A stretch of 51,244 nt of DNA from NCBI GenBank assembly GCA_944387845.1, contig CALXGH010000035.1:1-51244 (forward strand), in the 5' to 3' direction. The DNA comes from an uncultured Oscillospiraceae bacterium. GTDB lineage: Bacteria; Bacillota; Clostridia; Oscillospirales; Oscillospiraceae. The notes under the pieces were generated by a model that saw only the letters and a list, made by a program, of their open reading frames with translations, was not told the DNA's origin and ran no database searches. Both the position numbers and the translations under genes were made by a program. Below, piece by piece: positions 18,060 through 25,654 of this stretch; within the stretch, counting starts at the first letter, position 1, and every line of letters begins with the position of its first letter.

Positions 18060-19229
18060 ATGGAAAAGAACACAAAAGCTGCACACGAAAATACTCAGGA
18101 TGAAAAGCTCTCTGAGCAGGTGGCCCAGGAAAAAATAAATGCTCTTATAAAAGAGGGTAAAAAGAAGGGAATGCTGTCCGCCAAAGAGCTTATGGATGTT
18201 CTTGAAGAGCTGAACCTTGACCAGGAGCAGATCGACAAATTCTATGACGCACTTGAGAATCTGTCTATCGATATAACAGAAGGCGATTCTATGGCCGCAA
18301 CGCCCATGGATGATCTTGCCCCCGAGATAGAGGATCTTGAGGAAATTGAAGAACTGTCGAAAGAAGAACTGGTTGATCCGGAATCTCTCGTTGACAACTT
18401 CAGCATAGATGATCCTGTTAGAATGTACCTCAAAGAGATAGGAAAAGTGAATCTGCTCACCCAGGACGAGGAGATAGAGCTTGCAAAGCGCATGGCTGAA
18501 GGGGACGAGGAGGCCAAAAAACGTATGGCTGAAGCTAACCTCCGCCTTGTTGTATCAATAGCTAAGCGCTATGTGGGTCGCGGAATGCTTTTCCTTGACC
18601 TTATTCAGGAGGGAAATCTTGGCCTTATAAAGGCTGTTGAGAAATTTAACTACCAGAAGGGATATAAATTCTCAACATACGCCACATGGTGGATACGTCA
18701 GGCTATAACAAGAGCCATTGCCGACCAGGCAAGGACCATTAGAATCCCTGTCCACATGGTTGAGACCATAAACAAGGTAATCCGCGTGTCCCGCCAGCTT
18801 CTCCAGGAACTGGGCCACGACCCAACACCTGAGGAGATAGCAGAGGAAATGGGAATGCCTGTTGAAAAGGTAAGGGATATTCTGAAAATTGCCCAGGAGC
18901 CTGTTTCTCTTGAGACTCCTATCGGTGAAGAGGAAGACAGCCATCTCGGAGACTTTATCCCTGATGAGGACGCTTCCGAGCCTGCTGAGGCTGCGTATTA
19001 TACAATGCTGAAAGAACAGCTCACAGAAGTGCTGGGAACTCTTACACCGAGAGAGGAAAAAGTATTGAGACTCAGATTTGGAATTGAGGACGGCAGAACT
19101 AGAACTCTTGAGGAAGTTGGCAAAGAGTTCAATGTAACACGTGAGCGTATAAGACAGATCGAGGCCAAGGCCCTGAGAAAGCTCAGACACCCCAGCAGAT
19201 CTAAAAAACTCAAAGACTTTTTGAGCTGA
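18060..19229 (+). CDS. rpoD: RNA polymerase primary sigma factor SigA
   Basis: A 389-residue sigma-70 housekeeping factor. Region 1.1 occupies about residues 25-75; region 1.2-2 has [46 protein letters not shown] and the promoter-melting [17 protein letters not shown]; region 4.2 has the helix-turn-helix [20 protein letters not shown] near the end. The terminal [18 protein letters not shown] is typical of SigA. It is cotranscribed with dnaG. The promoters found in this window match the specificity expected of this protein. Confidence 0.97.
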   Translation: MEKNTKAAHENTQDEKLSEQVAQEKINALIKEGKKKGMLSAKELMDVLEELNLDQEQIDKFYDALENLSIDITEGDSMAATPMDDLAPEIEDLEEIEELSKEELVDPESLVDNFSIDDPVRMYLKEIGKVNLLTQDEEIELAKRMAEGDEEAKKRMAEANLRLVVSIAKRYVGRGMLFLDLIQEGNLGLIKAVEKFNYQKGYKFSTYATWWIRQAITRAIADQARTIRIPVHMVETINKVIRVSRQLLQELGHDPTPEEIAEEMGMPVEKVRDILKIAQEPVSLETPIGEEEDSHLGDFIPDEDASEPAEAAYYTMLKEQLTEVLGTLTPREEKVLRLRFGIEDGRTRTLEEVGKEFNVTRERIRQIEAKALRKLRHPSRSKKLKDFLS

Positions 19230-19237
19230 TATAAACC

Positions 19238-19282
19238 AGGCGATGGGAGACGGACGGTATATTTGTCCGGTTCCCATCGCCT
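19238..19282 (+). terminator. Long hairpin after rpoD
   Basis: AGGCGATGGGA (19238-19248) pairs with TCCCATCGCCT (19272-19282), enclosing a second helix CGGAC/GTCCG. It is followed by TGATATAAAA, so the U tract is poor, but the position nine bases after the stop supports a terminator. Confidence 0.65.
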
Positions 19283-19317
19283 TGATATAAAAAACATGTA
19301 AAATTGTTAAAAATCGA

Positions 19318-19346
19318 TTTACTTCAAATTTTATTTGATGTATACT
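19318..19346 (+). promoter_or_regulatory. SigA-type promoter for the mgtE leader
   Basis: TTTACT, a 17-base spacer and TATACT. Transcription from about 19353 would give a leader of roughly 175 bases before the mgtE start. Confidence 0.7.
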
Positions 19347-19398
19347 TTTCGTGTTCGGACAAAATGTTGTCTAATCTATCAGTAATGGAGGCGAGATA

Positions 19399-19494
19399 AT
19401 GGACGCAGGTGCCGGTAGTGGCAATCATATTACAGGACAAGGCAAGACCACAGATGTACACCGATGCAATGGCATCTGCTGTATTATCTTGTAG
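19399..19494 (+). CDS. Putative 31-residue leader peptide upstream of mgtE
   Basis: An ORF with ATG at 19399, a strong GGAGGCGAG ribosome site at 19387-19395 and TAG at 19492-19494. The peptide begins MDAGAGSGNHITGQGKTTD and ends HRCNGICCIIL, with three cysteines near its C-terminus. It lies wholly inside the mgtE leader, ending 33 bases before the mgtE ATG. CAGATG (19451-19456) can pair with CATCTG (19473-19478) inside the ORF, and GGCAAGACC near 19441 could pair with GGTTCTTTGCC just past its stop. Translation could thus change leader folding. I recognise no family; a magnesium-responsive role is inference from position. Confidence 0.5.
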   Translation: MDAGAGSGNHITGQGKTTDVHRCNGICCIIL

Positions 19495-19527
19495 GTTCTT
19501 TGCCCCTAAAAAAAGGGAGGTAAAGAG

Positions 19528-20907
19528 ATGGTAGATACAACTGCCGTTTTGGGCGAAACATTAAAAACGCTCATTGAAAACAAAAAGTTTTCGACGATAC
19601 GCGACATGCTTGAAACGATGAACCCCTCCGATATAGCGGGAATATTTCAGGATTTTTCCGATGAAAAACTTCCTGTAATGTTCAGATTGTTGCCAAAGGA
19701 GTTAGCTGCAGAGGTCTTTGTAGAAATGGACAGTGATCAGCAGGAGCTTCTTATTCGGAGTTTTTCTGATACGGAACTTAAAGAAGTCGTTGATGAGCTT
19801 TATGTTGACGATGCGGCCGACATTGTTGAAGAAATGCCGGCAAATGTTGTAAAAAGAATCTTACGCCAGGCTGATCCTGAAATGCGTAAGATGATAAATG
19901 AAGTACTTAATTATCCTGAGGATTCCGCAGGTAGTATCATGACTACTGAGTATGTAAGCCTCAGACCAAAGATGACTGTACAGGAGGCTTTTAAGCGTAT
20001 AAAGCGTACAGGCATTGATAAAGAAACTGTGTACACCTGTTACGTCATAAGCGATGACAGGATGCTTTTGGGGTATGTATCCCTGAGGTCTTTGCTCCTT
20101 GCGGATGAAGACGAGAAAATTGAAGAGATAATGGACCCAAATGTAATATCCGTTTGTACTACTGACGACCAGGAGGAGGTCGCCAGAGCCATGTCAAAGT
20201 ATAATTTTATGGCTCTGCCAGTAACAGACAAAGAGGGACGGCTTGTAGGTATCGTTACCATCGATGACGCTTTGGACGTAATCGAGGAAGAGACCACGGA
20301 AGATATGGAAAAGATGGCTGCCATTATGTCTTCAGACGACAAGCCTTATTTAAAGACAGGTGTTATTGAGCTGTGGAAGGCCAGAATACCATGGCTGCTT
20401 TTCCTTATGATTTCCGCTACATTTACCGGAATAATCATTACAAATTTTGAGGATTCCCTTAAAGCTTGCGCCGTTCTGACTGCGTTTATTCCAATGCTTA
20501 TGGATACCGGTGGTAATACTGGATCTCAGGCGTCTGTAACGGTAGTTCGAGCCCTCACATTGGGCCAGGTAGAGTTTTCTGACGTATGGAAAATCATCTG
20601 GAAAGAAATAAGGGTTGCGGTTATATGCGGAATAACACTTGCTGTTGCAGGGTTCCTTAAGATATTTTTAATAGACAGGATGCTTATGAACAATTATGCC
20701 GTTACGTTCCCTGTTGAGATAGTTATATGCTCAACCCTGTTCTTTACGGTAATTTGCGCCAAGATAACTGGCTGCACATTGCCTCTTATCGCCCAAAAGG
20801 CGCATCTTGACCCGGCTGTAATGGCCAGCCCGTTTATCACCACGATAGTTGATGTCATTTCACTTATAATTTATTTCGGAATAGCCAAGTTGATTTTAGG
20901 CATATAA
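19528..20907 (+). CDS. mgtE: Magnesium transporter MgtE
   Basis: A 459-residue channel-type Mg2+ importer in the cell membrane. The cytosolic N-domain (about residues 1-130) contains LPKELAAEVFVEMDSDQQ and the repeated DDAADIVEEMP. Two CBS domains follow at about 135-260 (CYVISDDRMLLGYVSLRSL, ATEDMEKMA-type linker). Five membrane helices occupy about 285-459, with the pore motif TGGNTGSQAS and ALTLGQV. Length is normal. GGGAGG precedes the ATG. Expression probably depends on the 175-base leader. A strong terminator follows the stop. Confidence 0.95.
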   Translation: MVDTTAVLGETLKTLIENKKFSTIRDMLETMNPSDIAGIFQDFSDEKLPVMFRLLPKELAAEVFVEMDSDQQELLIRSFSDTELKEVVDELYVDDAADIVEEMPANVVKRILRQADPEMRKMINEVLNYPEDSAGSIMTTEYVSLRPKMTVQEAFKRIKRTGIDKETVYTCYVISDDRMLLGYVSLRSLLLADEDEKIEEIMDPNVISVCTTDDQEEVARAMSKYNFMALPVTDKEGRLVGIVTIDDALDVIEEETTEDMEKMAAIMSSDDKPYLKTGVIELWKARIPWLLFLMISATFTGIIITNFEDSLKACAVLTAFIPMLMDTGGNTGSQASVTVVRALTLGQVEFSDVWKIIWKEIRVAVICGITLAVAGFLKIFLIDRMLMNNYAVTFPVEIVICSTLFFTVICAKITGCTLPLIAQKAHLDPAVMASPFITTIVDVISLIIYFGIAKLILGI

Positions 20908-20922
20908 AAACAGTTGTATATT

Positions 20923-20952
20923 AAAAGGACGGGCCGAGCCCGTCCTTTTTTT
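20923..20952 (+). terminator. Terminator of mgtE
   Basis: A perfect 12-bp stem (20923-20934 with 20938-20949) and a CGA loop, merging into a run of Ts. This is a classic intrinsic terminator. Confidence 0.93.
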
Positions 20953-21003
20953 CATATTTACCCTGTACCCTTCATAATAGTTCATAGGAAGGGGGCGATA
21001 TGG

Positions 21004-21279
21004 GTGCGAATAAGGATAGCGGACCTGCATTACAGGGAGGTTGTGAATATTTGTACCGGGCTCAGGCTGGGCTATGTGTCGGACATAATTATGAACTGTG
21101 AAGAGGGTAGGGTCCTAGCCCTTGTGGTACCGGGGCCGTACAGGTTTTTCGGACTTTTTGGCAGAGAGGACGATTATATTATACCCTGGGACTGTATAAA
21201 GAAAATCGGGGACGACATTATACTTGTAGAGATAAGCGGACAGTATAAAAGGGAGAAAAGATATAAAAGATTCTGGTAA
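21004..21279 (+). CDS. YlmC/YmxH family PRC-barrel protein
   Basis: A 91-residue protein starting VRIRIADLHYREVVN and carrying LRLGYVSDIIMN, GRVLALVVPGP and DDYIIPWDCIKKIGDDIILVE, the pattern of the sporulation-associated YlmC/YmxH family with a PRC-barrel fold. The start GTG 21004 is chosen because the family normally begins here and AGGAAGGGGG precedes it; the open frame back to 20914 runs through the mgtE terminator and is not coding. The biochemical role is unknown. It lies alone between mgtE and rpsB. Confidence 0.85.
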   Translation: MRIRIADLHYREVVNICTGLRLGYVSDIIMNCEEGRVLALVVPGPYRFFGLFGREDDYIIPWDCIKKIGDDIILVEISGQYKREKRYKRFW

Positions 21280-21305
21280 AATAATAAAAAATAAGATAAA
21301 AAAGC

Positions 21306-21334
21306 TTGATTATTATTTTCTCCTCTGGTATAAT
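21306..21334 (+). promoter_or_regulatory. SigA-type promoter for rpsB-tsf
   Basis: TTGATT, a 17-base spacer and a perfect TATAAT. The transcript would start near 21341 and carry a leader of about 108 bases. Confidence 0.85.
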
Positions 21335-21340
21335 TTTTTA

Positions 21341-21430
21341 GCGATTATGCACACCGGACGACAATGTGCTTTGTGCCGAATGCCATACGGTCAGCGCGGC
21401 GGAAGAAGCCGGTGGAAGTAATAACATAAA
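21341..21430 (+). promoter_or_regulatory. Structured rpsB leader, candidate ribosomal-protein autoregulatory element
   Basis: CACCGG (21352-21357) can pair with CCGGTG (21409-21414), closing a G+C-rich branched region in an otherwise A+T-rich gap. It lies between a near-consensus promoter and the ribosome site of rpsB. Ribosomal protein S2 autoregulation through its mRNA leader is known in bacteria; that this leader belongs to such a class is inference. Confidence 0.5.
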
Positions 21431-21448
21431 TAAAAAGGAGAAAGTAAA

Positions 21449-22225
21449 ATGGCAGTAGTATCTATGAAGCAGCTTTTGGAAGCTGGCGTACACTTTGGTC
21501 ATCAGACCCGCAGATGGAACCCAAAAATGGCTCCATACATTTATATGGAGAGAAATGGTATCTATATCATTGACCTTCAGAAGACAGTAAAGAAACTTGA
21601 GGAAGCTTACAATTTCGTACGCGACATCGCTGCAAACGGCGGCACAGTGCTTTTCGTGGGCACAAAGAAGCAGGCTCAGGACGCAGTTAAGGAAGAGGCA
21701 GAGCGTGTTGGCATGTACTATGTAAACGCACGCTGGCTGGGCGGCATGCTCACAAACTTCAAGACAATGCGTACACGTATCGACAGACTTGCTCAGCTCC
21801 GCGCTATGCAGGAAGACGGTACTTTTGATATTCTTCCTAAGAAGGAAGTTATCAAGCATGAGAACGAGATTGCAAAGCTTGAGAAATATCTTGGCGGCGT
21901 AAAGGAAATGAAGAGAGTTCCTTCCGCACTGTTTGTAATCGACCCACGCAAGGAAAAGAACGCTATTGCTGAGGCAAGAAAGCTTGGTATTCCAATCATC
22001 GCTATCGTTGACACAAACTGCGATCCTGATGAAGTTGACTATGTAATCCCAGGCAACGATGACGCTATTCGCGCAATTAAGCTCATCAGCCAGACAATGG
22101 CAAACGCTGTTATCGAAGGCAGACAGGGCGAGGACGCATCTGAGGCTGCTGAAGAGGCAGTTGCAGAAGAAGCAGCTGTTGAGGAAGCAGCAGAGGAAGC
22201 TCCGGCAGCAGCTGAAGCAGAATAA
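21449..22225 (+). CDS. rpsB: 30S ribosomal protein S2
   Basis: A 258-residue ribosomal protein needed for assembly of the small subunit head region. Family motifs are [50 protein letters not shown] and [20 protein letters not shown]. After about residue 228 there is a 30-residue Ala/Glu tail, a common lineage-specific extension of S2. AAGGAG precedes the ATG. Codon use is of the highly expressed type, unlike most neighbours. It is followed by tsf after 32 bases, the usual pair. Confidence 0.97.
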   Translation: MAVVSMKQLLEAGVHFGHQTRRWNPKMAPYIYMERNGIYIIDLQKTVKKLEEAYNFVRDIAANGGTVLFVGTKKQAQDAVKEEAERVGMYYVNARWLGGMLTNFKTMRTRIDRLAQLRAMQEDGTFDILPKKEVIKHENEIAKLEKYLGGVKEMKRVPSALFVIDPRKEKNAIAEARKLGIPIIAIVDTNCDPDEVDYVIPGNDDAIRAIKLISQTMANAVIEGRQGEDASEAAEEAVAEEAAVEEAAEEAPAAAEAE

Positions 22226-22257
22226 TTATCTAAGATAAAATAATTGGAGGAATAATC

Positions 22258-23169
22258 ATGGCATTTACAGCTCAAGATGTTAAGAACCTGCGCGAAATGA
22301 CAGGCGTAGGCATGATGGATTGCAAGAAGGCACTGACAGCTGCCGATGGTGATATGGACAAGGCTGTTGAATGGCTCCGTGAAAAAGGACTTGCAGCAGC
22401 ACAGAAGAAGGCGTCAAGAATTGCAGCTGAAGGTATGGCATACGCAGCTGTTATCGATGGTGTTGGCGTTGTAGTAGAAGTAAACGCAGAGACAGACTTC
22501 GTAGGTAAGAACGAGAAGTTTGTTGACTTCGTTAAGGGCGTTGCAGCTACAATCGTTGCAAATAAGCCGGCTGACCTTGAAGCTCTTATGGCTTGCAAGT
22601 ATAACGGTACAGACAGAACTGTTAAAGAGCAGCAGCAGGAGATGGTTCTCGTAATCGGCGAGAACATCAACGTACGCCGCTTTACATTCTTCACAGAGGG
22701 CGTTTCTGTTCCTTACATTCACGCTGGTGGTAAGATTGCCGTTATCGTCAACCTTGAGGTTGAAGGCGATATCGACGCTACTGAAGTTGGTAAGGACGTA
22801 GCAATGCAGATTGCTGCTCTTAACCCACGTTTCTGGGATAAGAGCCAGGTTACAGAAGATGTTCTTGAAGAAGAGAAGAAGATCATGATGGCTCAGATGG
22901 CTAACGATCCTAAGATGGCTTCTAAGCCTGACGCTGTTAAGGAAAAGATCGTTACAGGTAAGCTCAATAAGTTCTACTCTGAAAACTGCCTGCTCCAGCA
23001 GGAATTTGTTAAGGATGGCGACTTCACAGTTGAGAAGTACATTGCCTCCGCTGCAAAGTCCCTGGGTGGCAAGATCACATTCAAAGATGCTGTTCGTTTT
23101 GAAAAGGGCGAAGGCATTGAGAAAAAGCAGGAGAACTTTGCTGAAGAAATCGCAAGCATGATTAAGTAA
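22258..23169 (+). CDS. tsf: Elongation factor Ts
   Basis: A 303-residue guanine nucleotide exchange factor for EF-Tu. The N-terminal UBA-like domain has VKNLREMTGVGMMDCKKAL, followed by AVEWLREKG and the core motif VVVEVNAETDFVGKNEKF that contacts EF-Tu. The C-terminal core repeats are present, and length is in the usual 295-310 range. It has the same highly expressed codon pattern as rpsB and a GGAGG site. A strong terminator follows directly. Confidence 0.97.
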   Translation: MAFTAQDVKNLREMTGVGMMDCKKALTAADGDMDKAVEWLREKGLAAAQKKASRIAAEGMAYAAVIDGVGVVVEVNAETDFVGKNEKFVDFVKGVAATIVANKPADLEALMACKYNGTDRTVKEQQQEMVLVIGENINVRRFTFFTEGVSVPYIHAGGKIAVIVNLEVEGDIDATEVGKDVAMQIAALNPRFWDKSQVTEDVLEEEKKIMMAQMANDPKMASKPDAVKEKIVTGKLNKFYSENCLLQQEFVKDGDFTVEKYIASAAKSLGGKITFKDAVRFEKGEGIEKKQENFAEEIASMIK

Positions 23170-23174
23170 ATTAT

Positions 23175-23207
23175 AAAGGCGTCTGCCCTGTGGCAGGCGC
23201 CTTTTTT
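23175..23207 (+). terminator. Terminator of rpsB-tsf
   Basis: AAAGGCGTCTGCC pairs with GGCAGGCGCCTTT (one G-T pair), followed by TTTTTT. Confidence 0.92.
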
Positions 23208-23224
23208 GCATTAAAGGCATAATA

Positions 23225-23329
23225 GATGGAATGCGAAACCTGCGGAGCATGAAGTAGCGAAAATTTTGGTAATATGAGGATGTAGTTTGCATCTAGGTGG
23301 GGACATCAGAGCAGATGCCATTTTTTTCT
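23225..23329 (+). ncRNA. Candidate small RNA or leftover leader between tsf and the dehydrogenase gene
   Basis: After the tsf terminator there is about 100 bases of mixed-composition sequence ending in a hairpin GCATCT (23289-23294) / AGATGC (23313-23318) followed closely by TTTTTTT at 23321-23327. The next promoter starts only after this, at 23337, so any transcript ended here would be separate from both neighbours. No convincing own promoter was found and no known RNA family recognised. Confidence 0.35.
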
Positions 23330-23336
23330 AAACTGA

Positions 23337-23365
23337 TTGAAACGAGATTTGAAAAAGTGTATAAT
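23337..23365 (+). promoter_or_regulatory. SigA-type promoter for the mannitol-phosphate dehydrogenase-like gene
   Basis: TTGAAA, a 17-base spacer and TATAAT, about 105 bases upstream of the TTG start. Confidence 0.85.
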
Positions 23366-23470
23366 AAATTATGTCAGTACAGTCAACAAGCCGTAAAGTG
23401 AAATTCCCATGGAGCGTTTGTCGATGGAGTGTGTTTCTGCTTTGGGCGAATAAAAAAGGAGGACGTTAAA

Positions 23471-24691
23471 TTGAGGACAAAGGAAGTAGTAATTATTGGC
23501 GCAGGAAAAATCGGCCGCGGTTTTCTTTCCGACTGTTTTTCCAAAGCGGGATATCATCTTGTGTTTGTAAACGGTTCCCCGAGAACAATCGACAAGTTGA
23601 ATGAAGCGAAAGAGTATACTATATTCACATCCAGTCCCGAAGGTGTAACCAGCAGAGTTATAACTGGATTTGAAGCATACAGCAGCCAGAGAGACTTTGA
23701 TATGGTTGTAAAGCGCCTTTCTGAGATCGACCTTGCGTGTGTAGCGCTTTATCCGACGGCGTATGACAATGTGGCCGACCAGCTTGTCGGTGCCATCAGA
23801 AAAAGAATGGCTGACGGTGTTGAAGAGCCGCTCAATGTATTGTTTTTCGTAAACATGGTTCTGGTATCAGATATAATGAGGAAAAAGATACTTGAGAGAC
23901 TTTCAAATGATGATGAAATTAAATATTTTGAGACTCATGTTGGTCTTGTAGAAGCTCTGACCCAGCGCGGTGGTTACGATCCTACCCCTGAGATGCTTGA
24001 GCAGGACCCTCTTGCAATATCCACAACCCCAGGCGATGTACTTCCGGTTGGAGATAATTTTGTTGGCGAGAAGCCTACGGATATTCCCAGTATGCAGTTC
24101 CTTGACAGAATTCAGGGGCGCCTTATCCGTAAGGTATGGTGCGGCAACATGAGCCATTGCACACAGGCTGTCATAGGCAGATATAAGGGATATACATATA
24201 TATATGAGTGCGTAAGAGATCAGTATATCAGAAAAGTTGTAGACTACGCTATTGCTGAGGCTAACTTCGGTGTAGGCGAGGAGTATGGGTTTACCCAGGA
24301 AGAGATGTTCCAGCATATTTACAAAAAGCCATGGAAAGATAAGTTGGATGACACCGCTAAGGACTTTGTAACAAGAGTCGCGGCAGACCCGATGAGAAAG
24401 CTCGCAAGAGGCGACAGATATGTGGGACCTGCACTTTTATGCTTAAAGCATGGTAAAATGCCGTTCTTCCTTGCAAGAGGCGCAGCATATCTGTTCTTAT
24501 ATAAGAACGACGAAGATAAATCATGTGTAGAAAAGGATAAGATCATTGCTGAGCTTGGAATTGAAAAAGCAATTGAAAAGATCTGCCAGCTGGATCTCTC
24601 CGATGCCAACGATAAGATTATTTACGACCTTATTCTCAATAACTACCGTGAGATTCTTGATCACGAGGTATATCCTGATCAGATGGCGTAA
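23471..24691 (+). CDS. Mannitol-1-phosphate 5-dehydrogenase-like protein
   Basis: A 406-residue polyol dehydrogenase of the long-chain mannitol dehydrogenase family. The Rossmann motif VVIIGAGKIGRGF is at the N-terminus; the C-terminal half has AEANFGVGEEYGFTQEEM and the conserved DPMRKLARGDRYVGP. TTG 23471 is taken as the start: AGGAGG lies nine bases upstream and the glycine motif then falls at the expected place, whereas the open frame back to 23429 reads through that site. MtlD-type enzymes oxidise mannitol-1-phosphate to fructose-6-phosphate with NAD. No mannitol PTS gene lies nearby, so the true substrate is uncertain. It has its own promoter and terminator. Confidence 0.8.
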   Translation: MRTKEVVIIGAGKIGRGFLSDCFSKAGYHLVFVNGSPRTIDKLNEAKEYTIFTSSPEGVTSRVITGFEAYSSQRDFDMVVKRLSEIDLACVALYPTAYDNVADQLVGAIRKRMADGVEEPLNVLFFVNMVLVSDIMRKKILERLSNDDEIKYFETHVGLVEALTQRGGYDPTPEMLEQDPLAISTTPGDVLPVGDNFVGEKPTDIPSMQFLDRIQGRLIRKVWCGNMSHCTQAVIGRYKGYTYIYECVRDQYIRKVVDYAIAEANFGVGEEYGFTQEEMFQHIYKKPWKDKLDDTAKDFVTRVAADPMRKLARGDRYVGPALLCLKHGKMPFFLARGAAYLFLYKNDEDKSCVEKDKIIAELGIEKAIEKICQLDLSDANDKIIYDLILNNYREILDHEVYPDQMA

Positions 24692-24701
24692 AATGAAAAT
24701 A

Positions 24702-24729
24702 CAAAAGGGTCTTATATAAGACCCTTTTG
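24702..24729 (+). terminator. Terminator of the dehydrogenase gene
   Basis: CAAAAGGGTCTTA pairs with TAAGACCCTTTTG, an almost loopless palindrome rich in A and T at the ends, 10 bases after the stop. It may work in both directions. Confidence 0.85.
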
Positions 24730-24765
24730 GTATATTATAAATGTTAAACCAGAGGTGAAGTTAAA

Positions 24766-25275
24766 TTGTCATTTAAAGAAATAGATTTAATGTCTGTAGA
24801 GGAAAATGCCGTGCATCTTTTTGACAAGAGCTGGGCTCTTGTAACAGCTGGAAATAGAGAAAAGTCAAACACCATGACAATAAGCTGGGGTGGACTTGGA
24901 GAACTCTGGAACGAGCAAGTTGTAACGGTTTATATAAGAGACTCCAGGTACACAAAAGAGTTTCTTGACAGAGAGGACACTTTTTCTGTGTGCGTTTTTG
25001 ATGAAGATTACCGAGATAAGCTTCTGTATTGCGGGACAGTGTCCGGTAGAGACGAGGACAAAATATCCAAAGCCGGACTTAAACTTGCAATTGATGAAAA
25101 TGGAACACCGTATTTTGATGATGCCCGCCTTGTGATAATTGCAAAGAAAGTTTATGTTCAGGAGATGGAAAGAGAAAAAATCCTAGATGACAAGTATTTA
25201 AAAGGCTTTTACTCTGAAGATGGTATCCACACGATATATATCGGAAAAGCGGAGAAAGTACTTGTAAGAGAGTGA
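24766..25275 (+). CDS. Flavin reductase-like FMN-binding protein (flavoredoxin type)
   Basis: A 169-residue protein of the flavin reductase/flavoredoxin split-barrel family. Features are ALVTAGNREKSNTMTISWGG, where the family binds FMN, VTVYIRDSRYTKEFLD and FSVCVFDEDYRDKLLYCGTVSGRDEDK. TTG 24766 is the start, with GAGGTG eight bases upstream. Family members bind FMN and pass electrons or act as small oxidoreductases, but the partner is unknown here. It stands alone between two terminators. Confidence 0.85.
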   Translation: MSFKEIDLMSVEENAVHLFDKSWALVTAGNREKSNTMTISWGGLGELWNEQVVTVYIRDSRYTKEFLDREDTFSVCVFDEDYRDKLLYCGTVSGRDEDKISKAGLKLAIDENGTPYFDDARLVIIAKKVYVQEMEREKILDDKYLKGFYSEDGIHTIYIGKAEKVLVRE

Positions 25276-25378
25276 TGCTACCTTAAAAACTTTATCGTGA
25301 GAAGGGGAAAGCCACCAGGCAGTGATAAATCGAACGTGATAAAAACTGCTGGAGATATTTTGCAGGTAGAAGAAAATG

Positions 25379-25406
25379 AAAAGCGCGCCTTAAGGCGCGC
25401 TTTTTA
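25379..25406. terminator. Bidirectional terminator between convergent genes
   Basis: AAAAGCGCGCCTT (25379-25391) is the exact inverse of 25392-25404, with A and T runs on the two sides. It serves the flavoredoxin gene on the plus strand and overlaps the stop of the minus-strand small gene. Confidence 0.92.
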
Positions 25407-25613
25407 TAATTCAAAATCGGATTGAGAAAATTCCGACGTGTCAAGTATAACAGGCGGGGCAGGTTTTCTCAGAAGAGGATCATAGGAAAATTTTTTGCAG
25501 TAATAACCTGAGGATACAACGCCTTTTTTAAGGCAGATGACCTCGGTGTCGCTGATTTTAGAGCCAAAAACACAATATGAGCAGGAGGGCTCAATTTTTT
25601 TGTCGAAAAGCAT
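25404..25613 (-). CDS. Small Cys-rich conserved protein, zinc-ribbon-like
   Basis: A 69-residue protein beginning MLFDKKIEPSCSYCVFGSK, with further cysteines in VICLKKG and YYCKKFSYDPLLRK. The C-x2-C followed by two more cysteines suggests a small metal site. The pattern ending KFxYDPLxRxP is one I associate with a small uncharacterised family found in many Clostridia; no function is known to me. It is downstream of ylbJ on the same strand and ends in the shared terminator. Confidence 0.65.
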   Translation of the reverse strand: MLFDKKIEPSCSYCVFGSKISDTEVICLKKGVVSSGYYCKKFSYDPLLRKPAPPVILDTSEFSQSDFEL

Positions 25614-25654
25614 AAGACCACCCTATTATGTAACAAGTTTAAATGTAAGTTATA

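Noticed and set aside
19353-19527. M-box magnesium riboswitch in the mgtE leader
   Set aside because: The conserved M-box words were not found by eye and the leader is dominated by a short ORF; a covariance scan would settle it.
20914-21003. N-terminal extension of the YlmC/YmxH protein
   Set aside because: This part of the open frame translates the mgtE terminator; the family starts at GTG 21004.
23371-23469. 32-codon upstream ORF before the dehydrogenase gene
   Set aside because: Its ATG lies almost at the predicted transcription start, has no ribosome site and it overlaps the ribosome site of the real gene.
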